This document shows positions 25,314-33,370 of a stretch of 50,078 nt of DNA, piece after piece (position 1 is the stretch's first letter; every line of letters starts with the position of its first letter). The notes under the pieces were generated by a model. That model worked only from the letters and a program-made list of their open reading frames with translations. It was not told where the DNA came from and searched no databases. This DNA is from CAZTYW01 sp964617695 (GTDB lineage: Bacteria; Chloroflexota; Dehalococcoidia; UBA2247; RBG-13-53-26). The position numbers and the translations under genes are program-made. The stretch is from assembly GCA_964617695.1 (NCBI GenBank), contig CAZTYW010000007.1, positions 1 through 50,078 on the forward strand, in the 5' to 3' direction.

Positions 25314-25853
25314 CTATACCTTCACCTTGCCGAATCTCTCCCACTCGCTGTAAAGGCAGCCACAGTATTTCTGTCTATACAGGCCAAGCTCTTTGCTCAT
25401 CCTGACGCTTTCGCTGTAGCCGGGTGTGAGGTCCTCGTAGAGATAACCCACTCCTTCTCGCTCAGCGACCTCCTCACCCACCTCCCTCAGAAGCTGCTGA
25501 TTCTGGTAAGGACTGACGAGCAGTGTGGTGGTGAAAGCATCAAAACCCTTGAGCCTGGCTATGGTAGCTGTCATACCCAGGCGAAGGCGGAAACAATCAG
25601 AACAGCGCTCGCTCTCGTGTCCGACTACTTCCCGAAAATAGTTGACGACATCGTAGCCCTCGGAGGCGATCAGTGGGAGGCCCTCTGCCTGAGCAAAGTC
25701 CTCCAAAGCCCGCAGGCGCTGCTTGTGCTCCGTGAAAGGATGGATGTTGGGGTTGTACCAAAAACAGGTGACCTCCTGGCCCCTCTCCCGCCAATACTTG
25801 ACGCAGTACGTGGCACAGCCAGCACAGCAGGTGTGCAGAAGCAGAGAAGCCAT
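25314..25853 (-). CDS. queH: Epoxyqueuosine reductase QueH
   Basis: 179-aa protein of the QueH (DUF208) family, which reduces epoxyqueuosine to queuosine in tRNA anticodons. The metal-binding Cys are all present: Cys9, Cys10 and Cys13 (HTCCAGC), Cys84 and Cys87 (CSDC), and Cys164/Cys166 (CGC) near the C-terminus. HPFTEHKQRL and TTLLVSPYQNQ are also typical. I chose the ATG at 25853, just 4 nt past the ruvB stop, with GGTAGGG upstream; the longer frame is antisense-like in character. Confidence 0.9.
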   Translation of the reverse strand: MASLLLHTCCAGCATYCVKYWRERGQEVTCFWYNPNIHPFTEHKQRLRALEDFAQAEGLPLIASEGYDVVNYFREVVGHESERCSDCFRLRLGMTATIARLKGFDAFTTTLLVSPYQNQQLLREVGEEVAEREGVGYLYEDLTPGYSESVRMSKELGLYRQKYCGCLYSEWERFGKVKV

Positions 25854-25857
25854 GGCC

Positions 25858-26880
25858 CTACCACAGACTCCGTTGATTGGACTGATTCCGGTCATAGGGC
25901 AGACCCAGGTGCTCATGGGCAAGCCGGGTGGCCAGCCTGCCCCGCGGAGTCCTTTCCAGAAAACCCAACTGCAGGAGATACGGTTCATAGACATCCATAA
26001 TGGTATCGGCTTCCTCGCTGATAGCAGCAGCGATCGTATCCAGCCCAACAGGCCCGCCGTTGAATTTCTCCACGATAGTCCGCAACACCTTGTGATCCAC
26101 CTCATCCAAGCCTATGCCATCAACCTCGAGTCTGGCCAGTGCATCGACGGCTACCGCCCCGGTAATGACACCATCTGCCTTGACCTGAGCATAGTCCCGC
26201 ACCCGCTTGAGCAAGCGGTTGGCAACCCGCGGCGTCCCCCGCGCTCGGCGGGCGATCTCCTTCACCCCCTCTGGCCGTATCTCGACCTTGAGAATGCTGG
26301 CGGACCGCTGCACGATCTTCTCGACAGCCTGTTCGTCATAGAAATCGAGCCTGTACACAGCGCCAAATCTGTCTCTGAGGGGAGAGCTGAGCATGGCAAA
26401 TCGAGTAGTGGCGCCAATAAGGGTGAAACGAGGGAGGTGAAGACGCAGGTTCTTTGCCCCAGGTCCTTTGCCAATGACGATGTTCAGGGCGAAGTCCTCC
26501 ATCGCCGGATACATCACCTCTTCCACCACGCGGGGCAAACGATGAATCTCGTCGATGAACAGGATATCCCCCTGTTGCAGGTTGGTTATTATGGCAGCCA
26601 AATCGCCGGCGCGCTCTATAGCTGGCCCGGAGGTAACTCGGATGCTGGCCCTACTCTCCGCAGCCACTACATAGGCCAGGGTGGTCTTGCCCAGACCGGG
26701 TGGCCCGTAGAGAAGAATGTGATCCAGCGATTCGCTTCTGGCTTTGGCGGCGGCAATGGCAATGCTGATATTCTCCTTGACCTTCTCCTGGCCGATGTAT
26801 TCGGCCAGTCTTGCGGGTCGAAGGTTGGTGTCTAGAGCGACATCTTCTTCCCTGGGCTTACCCGAGACTACTCGCTCCAT
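25858..26880 (-). CDS. ruvB: Holliday junction helicase RuvB
   Basis: 340-aa AAA+ motor that drives branch migration with RuvA. Walker A is GPPGLGKTT (residues 59-67) and Walker B is FIDEIHRL (109-115). Sensor and C-terminal winged-helix features such as GATTRFAMLSSPLRDRFG and EPYLLQLGFLERTPRGR are complete. Length matches the family. RuvA and RuvC are not in the window. It is followed 4 nt later by queH and preceded 7 nt earlier by a small membrane protein gene. Confidence 0.97.
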   Translation of the reverse strand: MERVVSGKPREEDVALDTNLRPARLAEYIGQEKVKENISIAIAAAKARSESLDHILLYGPPGLGKTTLAYVVAAESRASIRVTSGPAIERAGDLAAIITNLQQGDILFIDEIHRLPRVVEEVMYPAMEDFALNIVIGKGPGAKNLRLHLPRFTLIGATTRFAMLSSPLRDRFGAVYRLDFYDEQAVEKIVQRSASILKVEIRPEGVKEIARRARGTPRVANRLLKRVRDYAQVKADGVITGAVAVDALARLEVDGIGLDEVDHKVLRTIVEKFNGGPVGLDTIAAAISEEADTIMDVYEPYLLQLGFLERTPRGRLATRLAHEHLGLPYDRNQSNQRSLW

Positions 26881-26887
26881 CCTCCTT

Positions 26888-27079
26888 CTACCTACCCTCT
26901 AGCTGGTTCCGAATGGCACGGCCAAAGACTGTGATTGCTGCCGAGCCGGCAAGCGCCAGGAGACCTGGAAGCAACCAGCCGTCGAACGTGCTGAACATCA
27001 GCACTGCCCATCCGCCCGCCATTGCGACGGCAATGACGGTGATCGGAGACCTGATCTTGTAGTTGGGGTAGGGCTTCAC
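26888..27079 (-). CDS. Small two-helix membrane protein, unknown
   Basis: 63-aa protein with two predicted membrane helices (ITVIAVAMAGGWAVLMF and LLPGLLALAGSAAITVFG) and charged ends. The GTG start follows GAGGGTACAGG. It ends 7 nt before ruvB, so it shares the transcript. No family was recognised. Confidence 0.5.
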   Translation of the reverse strand: MKPYPNYKIRSPITVIAVAMAGGWAVLMFSTFDGWLLPGLLALAGSAAITVFGRAIRNQLEGR

Positions 27080-27161
27080 CCTGTACCCTCAGGCATTGGC
27101 ATTCTGGCGGTTTTCTAGCACTCCTCACCCGTAGCCCGATTCATGGAACTCACGTGCCAAG

Positions 27162-27190
27162 ATTATAGGACAAAAACGCAGGAAAGATAA
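27162..27190 (-). promoter_or_regulatory. Promoter for the small protein-ruvB-queH unit
   Basis: A perfect minus-strand TATAAT (27162-27167) lies 17 bp from a weak TTATCT -35 box (27185-27190). The transcript start would be about 75 nt upstream of the first gene. Confidence 0.45.
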
Positions 27191-27344
27191 GCTCCGCTCT
27201 GACGGCGGGTCCGCAAGCTCGGCCCCAAAGGACCCACCAGCGTGGCTCCGCAGACCGATTTCCGTGGAGCTCCGGTGCACAAGAACCCGGCACGGATACG
27301 CTGCGACTGACCAGGAAGTGACGACCTGGCTGTCTGGTGAACGG

Positions 27345-28634
27345 CTAGGGGACAGGCCTGACCATGACGGTCTGTTCGCGCCCAGGCCCGACAGAAATGA
27401 TGTTGACCGGACACTCAATGAGCTTCTCCAGCCTCTCCACATAGGACCTGGCCGCCATGGGCAAATCCTCCGGACGGCGCGCCTCCGTCGTGGAGCATTG
27501 CCAGCCGGGCAAGTCCTCGTAAACAGGCTGGCACTTTTCCAGCACCATGGCGCTGCTGGGGAACTGATCGACAGCCTCGTCGTTTACCCTGTAGCCGGTG
27601 CAAATCCTGATGGTGGCGAGGTTGTCCAGAACATCGAGTCGCGTCAAGGCCACTGCGCTAAACCCGTTCAACTGGGCACCGAAGCGCGCAGCCACAGCGT
27701 CAAACCAACCACATCGACGTGGCCGCCCGGTCGTTGCTCCGTACTCCTGACCGGTCTCTCGGATCAACTCCCCTATCTCGTCGTGCAGCTCTGTAGGCAT
27801 GGGGCCACCACCGACTCGAGTTGTATAGGCTTTCAGCACGCCCAGGTTACAGTCAAGCTTGCATTCGAACGGGCTCAAGCCCATCCCCACGAAGGCCCCC
27901 GCGGTCACAGGCGACGAGGAGGTGACATAGGGATACGTACCGAAATCAATGTCAAGAAGGGCTCCCTGTGCCCCCTCCAGCATGACCACGTCCCCTCTTT
28001 CGAGGGCCTGTTTGACGAGCGGGCCGGTGTCACGGATGAACCCCGCAAGGAGTTCTCCATACCGGCAGTACTGCTCATAGATCTCGTCTAATGATAAGGG
28101 GGAAGCCCCATACACCCTGGTCAAGATAGTATTCTTTTGCTCCAGGGCGATGGTCAGCCTGTGGTGCAGCTCTTCCCTGTTGAGCAGCTCCCCTACGCGT
28201 ATCCCTACACGAGCAGCCTTGTCCATATAGGCCGGGCCAACGCCGCTGCGGGTGGTCCCTATTGCTTCCTTTCCTTTTGCCTCCTCTTCCAGTTGATCCA
28301 GAAGCAAATGATAGGGCATGACCACGTGAGCGCGGCTGCTGATGAAAAGCCTCGACGTATCAATCCCCTTTTCCCTGAGCTGCTGCAATTCTTCCAGCAG
28401 CACGGTGGGGGAGACCACTACGCCGTTGCCGATGAGGCACAGTGTATGAGGGTAGAAAATGCCCGACGGAATCAAGTGCAGCCTGAACACGCCGTACGCG
28501 TTGCACACGGTGTGCCCAGCATTCGATCCGCCGGAGAAGCGGGCAACCACATTTGCTTTTTCGGCGAGGAGGTCAACGATCTTGCCTTTCCCCTCATCCC
28601 CCCACTGACCCCCGATCACGGCAACTAGCGGCAT
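27345..28634 (-). CDS. purA: Adenylosuccinate synthetase
   Basis: 429-aa enzyme joining IMP and aspartate with GTP in AMP synthesis. The GDEGKGK phosphate loop (residues 12-18), the early GGSNAGHT, the IMP-binding TTRSGVGPAY and the C-terminal TRLDVLD are present, and the length is standard. It starts 40 nt after a small membrane protein gene and has a 265-nt gene-free stretch downstream. Confidence 0.97.
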   Translation of the reverse strand: MPLVAVIGGQWGDEGKGKIVDLLAEKANVVARFSGGSNAGHTVCNAYGVFRLHLIPSGIFYPHTLCLIGNGVVVSPTVLLEELQQLREKGIDTSRLFISSRAHVVMPYHLLLDQLEEEAKGKEAIGTTRSGVGPAYMDKAARVGIRVGELLNREELHHRLTIALEQKNTILTRVYGASPLSLDEIYEQYCRYGELLAGFIRDTGPLVKQALERGDVVMLEGAQGALLDIDFGTYPYVTSSSPVTAGAFVGMGLSPFECKLDCNLGVLKAYTTRVGGGPMPTELHDEIGELIRETGQEYGATTGRPRRCGWFDAVAARFGAQLNGFSAVALTRLDVLDNLATIRICTGYRVNDEAVDQFPSSAMVLEKCQPVYEDLPGWQCSTTEARRPEDLPMAARSYVERLEKLIECPVNIISVGPGREQTVMVRPVP

Positions 28635-28674
28635 GAAGACTCACACGTCAGGCCAACTTGAAGACGGCACATAT

Positions 28675-28857
28675 TCAGTGGCGCTCCATGTAGCTCTTGC
28701 CCCAGTAGTAGAGCAGGGCCCCATTGCCAACGATTCCACCAACAATGGCAATGGCTATCACCCACGCGGGTATCACCGCAATTGCTGCCAGGATAACCAG
28801 AATGACTGCCAGCACAACAACACCAATGAAGGTCCACTGAAACGTATCATCTCTCAT
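28675..28857 (-). CDS. Small two-helix membrane protein, unknown
   Basis: 60-aa protein that is mostly hydrophobic, with two helices (FIGVVVLAVILVILAAIAVIPAW and VIAIAIVGGIVGNGALLYYW) and a charged tail. It has an AAAGG site 5 nt before its ATG and its own extended -10 promoter. It precedes purA by 40 nt. No function is visible. Confidence 0.55.
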   Translation of the reverse strand: MRDDTFQWTFIGVVVLAVILVILAAIAVIPAWVIAIAIVGGIVGNGALLYYWGKSYMERH

Positions 28858-28881
28858 AACCTTTACTCCATCACAGTCAAG

Positions 28882-28890
28882 ATTATATCA
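28882..28890 (-). promoter_or_regulatory. Extended -10 promoter upstream of small protein/purA
   Basis: The minus strand reads TGATATAAT, an extended -10 with a perfect TATAAT (28882-28887). No -35 match is seen at 17 bp, which is common for extended -10 promoters. The transcript start would be about 17-20 nt before the ATG. Confidence 0.5.
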
Positions 28891-28950
28891 CCACGGGACT
28901 GCCTGGGGCGACCGGAAGGTGTCGCCGGATGTTTAACCTCTCGGCAGTAG

Positions 28951-29553
28951 TCAAGCACCTTTCTGTGCCTGCTGTCGTACGTAGATCAGGCGCTGCGCCA
29001 CTGTAATCAGGGCGAAAGCAGTCAGCACGCACAAGGTGACAAACATCGCCTCTTCCTGCCACGGGGTCAGCATCAGTCCGAGAGACAGAATGATGACTCG
29101 CTCAGCCCGAGTGAATATTCCCACCTCGCATTCTATCCCCAGCCCCTCCGCCCTCGCTCTGATATAGCTGACCAGGACTGAGGCTGCGAACGTCGTGAAC
29201 GCCAGTATGGGTTCCAAGACGGACTGCTTGTCCACGTAAAGAATGAGAACTCCGAGAAGAACAGCCGCCTCCCCAAGCCGGTCACTGGTAGAATCAAGGA
29301 CAGCCCCAAACTTGGACGTCTGGCCCCTGGCTCGTGCCAGGGGACCGTCCAGGAGGTCGAAGACTCCGGACAGGAGCACTAGCAGCCCACCCAGGAGCAG
29401 GCGTTCTGTAGCTATGACTCCGGCAGCGGCCCCACTCAACGCCAGGCCCGCCAGAGTCAGCGCATTGGGTGTCAGCTTCGTCCTGGAGAGAATGTTGACC
29501 AGACGAGACGTGGAGAACTCGGCCGCCAGATGGCGGACTTCGGAAAGACTCAT
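28951..29553 (-). CDS. CDP-alcohol phosphatidyltransferase, probable PI-phosphate synthase
   Basis: 200-aa membrane enzyme of the CDP-alcohol phosphotransferase family. The whole signature is present: Asp66-x2-Asp69-Gly-x2-Ala73-Arg74-x8-Gly83-x3-Asp87-x3-Asp91. Several membrane helices surround it. The neighbouring inositol-phosphate synthase and PimA-like genes suggest that inositol phosphate is the acceptor, giving phosphatidylinositol phosphate as in Actinobacteria; phosphatidylglycerophosphate synthase is the alternative. The ATG overlaps the stop of the glycosyltransferase gene as ATGA, so the two are translationally coupled. Confidence 0.85.
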   Translation of the reverse strand: MSLSEVRHLAAEFSTSRLVNILSRTKLTPNALTLAGLALSGAAAGVIATERLLLGGLLVLLSGVFDLLDGPLARARGQTSKFGAVLDSTSDRLGEAAVLLGVLILYVDKQSVLEPILAFTTFAASVLVSYIRARAEGLGIECEVGIFTRAERVIILSLGLMLTPWQEEAMFVTLCVLTAFALITVAQRLIYVRQQAQKGA

Positions 29554-30668
29554 CGACCTCGCTGTTCTAGTAGCTCCAGGTAATAGTCCATCGTTCTCCG
29601 GGCGATGGCCTCCCATGTGTGCCCCTCCACCTTGCTCTTCCCGTTGTTCCCCAATCGCTGGCGAAGCGCCTGGTCATTCAGGAGCGAGACGAGGGTCTGA
29701 GCCAGCTTTTCCTCGTTTTTCGGAGGCACCAGCAGCCCATCGAACCCGTGGGTCAGCACGTTGGCATAGCCATCTATGTCCGACGCCACAATGGGCTTGG
29801 CAGCTGCCATTGCTTCGAGCAACACGATCCCAAAACTCTCCTTGCCAACCGCCGGAATACAGAAAACGTCTGCAGTACGGTAGTATCGCGGAAGGTCAGA
29901 GTAGGACGTGTAACCGGCAAAAACCACGTCCTTCAGCTTCACTGCCTTGACCCAGTCCTTGTACCGGGACTTCTTGCCAGGGCCAACGACGATGAGCCTG
30001 GATTCCGGGATCTCCGCCTTCACCAGCTTATATGCCTTCAAGAGATATCTTATGCCCTTGCGTTCCTCGAGCCTGCTGACAAACAAGATGTTCAACTTCC
30101 CATCGCAGAATTCCTCAATCCCAGCAACATCCTGCGAGAAATGCCGCGCATCGACGCCGTGAGGGATGATGCGGTACTCCCCCGGGAAGTACCTTGAAAC
30201 GAACTTCATCGCCGGTTGGGATACGGCTATCTTTCCGTCCAACCTGTTGTAGAACCGCCTGCAAAGAGGCCTCCAGAACCAGTACCCGAAAGACCGCTTG
30301 TAGTAAGCATGGAACGTGGCCACGTTGACCGAGTGAGAAAAAGGAAGCACCATCCAGGGAAGAGAGGGAAACAAGGGCTCGTGGTAGTGGATAATGTCGA
30401 ACTTCTCCCGCTCAAGGATTGCTCTTATTCTCGGCACGAGCCACCACGATACGGTAATCCGGGCCACCGAGCCATTGGAGGGGTAAGGGAATGTCTTGCC
30501 AAGGGGAATTATGTCCTGTGAAGAGGGCAACGCCTTCTTATTCGAGCAAGGGGCAAGGACTTTCACCTGATTACCCATCTTGGCCAGGTGAACCGCGAGG
30601 TTAGAAATGTGGGTATTGACCCCGCCAGGGTAAGCGTAATCGTAAGGGGAAACGAATGCGATGTTCAT
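29550..30668 (-). CDS. GT4 glycosyltransferase, PimA-like mannosyltransferase
   Basis: 372-aa GT-B glycosyltransferase. The pattern closely follows mycobacterial PimA: PGGVNTHISNLAVHLAKMG, YPSNGSVARI, HYHEPLFPSLPW, ATFHAYYKRS, and the donor-site ESFGIVLLEAMAA. PimA adds the first mannose from GDP-mannose to phosphatidylinositol on the cytoplasmic face of the membrane. Position between inositol-phosphate synthase and a CDP-alcohol phosphatidyltransferase supports this use. The sugar donor is not proven by sequence. Confidence 0.85.
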   Translation of the reverse strand: MNIAFVSPYDYAYPGGVNTHISNLAVHLAKMGNQVKVLAPCSNKKALPSSQDIIPLGKTFPYPSNGSVARITVSWWLVPRIRAILEREKFDIIHYHEPLFPSLPWMVLPFSHSVNVATFHAYYKRSFGYWFWRPLCRRFYNRLDGKIAVSQPAMKFVSRYFPGEYRIIPHGVDARHFSQDVAGIEEFCDGKLNILFVSRLEERKGIRYLLKAYKLVKAEIPESRLIVVGPGKKSRYKDWVKAVKLKDVVFAGYTSYSDLPRYYRTADVFCIPAVGKESFGIVLLEAMAAAKPIVASDIDGYANVLTHGFDGLLVPPKNEEKLAQTLVSLLNDQALRQRLGNNGKSKVEGHTWEAIARRTMDYYLELLEQRGR

Positions 30669-30696
30669 CGCTCAGGGACCCCCACCTATTACTTAC

Positions 30697-31806
30697 CTAT
30701 TTACCACTTGCGCGGGCCCGTGGCAAGGTCTCGATCTTCGCCCCGTCAACAAACTCCCCAAGCTTCCTTCGCGCTTCGTCATCAGTGTACTGCACGGGCG
30801 GCGACTTCATGAAGAATGCTGAGGGGGCAGTCAGCGCACCGGAAAGACCCCTGTCCAGCGCCAGCTTGCAGCACCTGACAGCATCAATCACCACCCCGGC
30901 TGAATTCGGGCTGTCCCAGACCTCAAGCTTGAGCTCAAGGTTCAGCGGAACATCGCCGAAGGTGCGCCCTTCCATGCGTACGTAACAGAACTTGCGATCG
31001 GTTAGCCAGGGAACATGGTCGCTGGGACCAACGTAGATGTCTTCCGGCGCAAGTTGATAGTCCAACTGAGACGTGACCGCGTTTGTCTTCGATATCTTCT
31101 TGGACTCCAGACGCTCCCTTTCCAGCATGTTATAGAAGTCCGTGTTGCCGCCAAAATTGAGCTGATACGTCCGCTCGAGCTTGACCCCTCTATCACGGAA
31201 CAGCCTGGTAAGCACTCTGTGCGTAATGGTGGCTCCGACCTGTGATTTGATGTCATCGCCGATTACAGGCAGGCCGACCTCCGCAAAACGTTTCTGCCAG
31301 TATTCCTCACGGGCGATGAAAACCGGGATGCAGTTGACCAGCCCGCAACCGGCGCTGAAGACCTGCTCAACATACCACTTGGTAGCTTCCTCGCTGCCTA
31401 CAGGCAGGAAATTCACCACCACGTGTGTTTCAGTACTCTTCAGGATGCCGACAACGTCAGCAGTGGGGCCCGGCGCCTTGGTGATAATCTGCGACAGGTA
31501 CTTGCCCAGACCATCATGCGTCATCCCTCGCTTGACCTTTACCTCGGTAGGAGGCACCTCACAGAACTTATATGTGTTATTGGGTGGAGTGAATATGGCC
31601 TCCGCCAGCTCCTTGCCCACCTTGTTCTTGTCAATGTCAAACGCAGCCACGAACTCGATGTCACCGACGTGATATCCACCCAAATCGGGGGCCCTCAAAC
31701 CTGGAACGAACTCATCTGGCTTCGCATTGCGGTAGTAGTGTACGCCTTGAACCAAGGAAGAAGCACAATTGCCTACACCAATGATGGCCACATTTATCTT
31801 ACCCAA
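30697..31806 (-). CDS. ino1: Inositol-3-phosphate synthase
   Basis: 369-aa NAD-dependent enzyme converting glucose 6-phosphate to inositol 3-phosphate. The NAD-binding GVGNCASSLVQG (residues 10-21) and the family segments VAAFDIDKNKVGK, NCIPVFIA, GDDIKSQVGATITHR and LNFGGNTDFYNML are clear. The short, actinobacterial/archaeal-type length fits. It feeds the two membrane-lipid genes that follow (28-nt gap), giving a route from glucose 6-phosphate to inositol lipid. Its ATG lies 37 nt after the UspA gene. Confidence 0.93.
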   Translation of the reverse strand: MGKINVAIIGVGNCASSLVQGVHYYRNAKPDEFVPGLRAPDLGGYHVGDIEFVAAFDIDKNKVGKELAEAIFTPPNNTYKFCEVPPTEVKVKRGMTHDGLGKYLSQIITKAPGPTADVVGILKSTETHVVVNFLPVGSEEATKWYVEQVFSAGCGLVNCIPVFIAREEYWQKRFAEVGLPVIGDDIKSQVGATITHRVLTRLFRDRGVKLERTYQLNFGGNTDFYNMLERERLESKKISKTNAVTSQLDYQLAPEDIYVGPSDHVPWLTDRKFCYVRMEGRTFGDVPLNLELKLEVWDSPNSAGVVIDAVRCCKLALDRGLSGALTAPSAFFMKSPPVQYTDDEARRKLGEFVDGAKIETLPRARASGK

Positions 31807-31843
31807 GTTCTACGTACCTCCTTTCCCGTCGCAGGCCTGGTGC

Positions 31844-32344
31844 CTATTCGCTGGCTTGACCGGATGCTCTGACCAGCAAGACCGGCATGTCTGCAACATG
31901 GGCTATCTTATCAGCCACGCTGCCAAGGAGCCACCTGCTGAAACCCGAATGACCGTGAGCTGAAACAGCAATAAGGTCAACTTCGTTGTCCTTTGCATAG
32001 CCAATCACTCTCTCAGCGGGGGTTCCTACTTCCACCTCAGAGCGGACCTTGATCCCTTTCTCCCTCAGCCTTCCCGCGATTCGCTCCAGATATTCTCCGG
32101 CACTCACCGAGGCACGCTCTTCATACTCTTCCCTGAGGTGCCCAAGCTGCGTGGAGTAGCTCTCGGCAAGAGCAATATCGTAATGCGATGTCACCACGTG
32201 GAAGAGTATAACCTCCGCGTTCATCGCCACTGCCATTTGCTCTACGTATGGCAAAGCCGCTTCCCCCAACTCCGAGCCGTCCAACGGAACGAGTACCCTC
32301 TTGAATCGCACGTTGTCTTTCCCAGTCATTTCCTTGTTGAGCAT
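31844..32344 (-). CDS. Universal stress protein, UspA family
   Basis: 166-aa ATP-binding universal stress protein. The N-terminal KRVLVPLDGSELGEAAL and the ATP motif G-x2-G-x8-G-S (GHSGFSRWLLGSVADKI) near residue 140 are clear. The ATG at 32344 sits only 2 nt past GGAGG, while an ATG six codons on (32326) has AAGGAA right next to it, so the exact start is open. It heads the inositol-lipid gene group. Confidence 0.9.
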   Translation of the reverse strand: MLNKEMTGKDNVRFKRVLVPLDGSELGEAALPYVEQMAVAMNAEVILFHVVTSHYDIALAESYSTQLGHLREEYEERASVSAGEYLERIAGRLREKGIKVRSEVEVGTPAERVIGYAKDNEVDLIAVSAHGHSGFSRWLLGSVADKIAHVADMPVLLVRASGQASE

Positions 32345-32362
32345 ATCCTCCTATGCTATATT
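32334..32362 (+). promoter_or_regulatory. Promoter for the PHP phosphoesterase gene
   Basis: TTGTTG (32334-32339), a 17-bp spacer, and TATATT (32357-32362) with a TGC extension. The transcript start near 32369 lies 30 nt before the ATG. The -35 box overlaps the start of the divergent UspA gene. Confidence 0.45.
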
Positions 32363-32398
32363 TTATGAACCCGAAATCCTGCCGGGAGGTAAGCCTAG

Positions 32399-33067
32399 AT
32401 GTACGATTTCCATACCCATACGTCTCTGAGTGACGGTGCCCTCTCGCCGATGGAACTGATACGGCGAGCGGCAGAGAAGGGATACCGCGGCGTCGCCTTG
32501 ACCGACCACGTCGCCCTGGGATCCCTGGAGAGAGTCATCTCCGAGCTCGCCGAAGACTGTCTCATAGCACGAAAGCATTGGGACATAATCACCATACCCG
32601 GGGTCGAACTCACCCATGTGCCCACCCAGGCCATTGCGGAGGTTGCCAAGCGGGCCAAAGAACTGGGTGCGCGCATAGTGATCGTTCATGGTGAGACCAT
32701 CGTTGAACCGGTGGAAAAGGGGACCAACCTGGCAGCAGTCCGATCGACCGACGTCGATATCTTGGCCCATCCTGGTTTGATGACTGCCGAGGAGGCCAGA
32801 CTAGCAGCAGCAAACGGCGTATTCATAGAAATAAGTGCCCGCAAAGGGCACTGTTTCACCAACGGCCACATTGCCAACTTAGCAAAGCTCACCGGGGTCA
32901 GGCTGTTACTCGCCTCTGATGCCCACGACGAATCCGACTTGCTTGATCGTTCCTTCGCGGATTCGGTACTGAGGGGCTGTGGTCTGGAAGCCAACCAGAT
33001 TGAGGACGTAATCAGCACTCACCCGCTCGATATGCTAAGTAAGCTCAAGATATCCAACTCTGGCTGA
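32399..33067 (+). CDS. PHP domain phosphoesterase (histidinol phosphatase-like)
   Basis: 222-aa metal-dependent phosphoesterase of the PHP family. The metal-binding pattern is visible: DFHTHTSLSDG at the N-terminus, ALTDHV, IPGVELTH, VHGETI, LAHPGL and SDAHDE. Such proteins hydrolyse phosphate esters; the substrate is unknown and no histidine gene lies nearby. The ATG follows GGGAGGT with 7-nt spacing. The gene is transcribed away from the UspA group. Confidence 0.88.
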   Translation: MYDFHTHTSLSDGALSPMELIRRAAEKGYRGVALTDHVALGSLERVISELAEDCLIARKHWDIITIPGVELTHVPTQAIAEVAKRAKELGARIVIVHGETIVEPVEKGTNLAAVRSTDVDILAHPGLMTAEEARLAAANGVFIEISARKGHCFTNGHIANLAKLTGVRLLLASDAHDESDLLDRSFADSVLRGCGLEANQIEDVISTHPLDMLSKLKISNSG

Positions 33068-33088
33068 ACCCAGCCTTGTTTTCCTGTG

Positions 33089-33232
33089 TTATGCCTTCCC
33101 AATCCTGAATACCGTGGTGCCACACCTCGGGCATACGCCCTTGGTTGCGGGGCGCTTGTTCTTCAAAGTGATGCTTGCCGGGTTCTTTATGTCTACCTTC
33201 GCTCTACATTTGAAGCAATACGCCTGTGCCAC
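33089..33232 (-). CDS. DUF5679-like zinc-ribbon mini-protein
   Basis: 47-aa protein found by reading the strand directly. The GTG start follows AGGAGG at 8 nt. The sequence has two Cys pairs, YCFKC near the N-terminus (Cys6, Cys9) and VCPRCG (Cys34, Cys37), joined by KNPASITLKNKRPATKG, and ends in TVFRIGKA. This is the pattern I know as DUF5679, a short zinc ribbon common in Chloroflexota. Function is unknown; nucleic-acid binding is a guess. It lies between a PHP gene and truB and appears to be its own unit. Confidence 0.85.
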   Translation of the reverse strand: MAQAYCFKCRAKVDIKNPASITLKNKRPATKGVCPRCGTTVFRIGKA

Positions 33233-33370
33233 TATCTCCACCTCCTTTTAAGCTAGGGGAACTATAATCACATTCGTAGCGAGTTGTCAAGCTCTGCCAA
33301 ACGTCGGTCTCCGTCCGTGCCGGATTGCAGACCTCGACGACCAAAACCAGTGAAGGCATCGTCGGCACGG

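Noticed and set aside
25723..26835. 370-codon plus-strand frame opposite ruvB and queH
   Set aside because: It is antisense to two complete conserved genes and has no family character.
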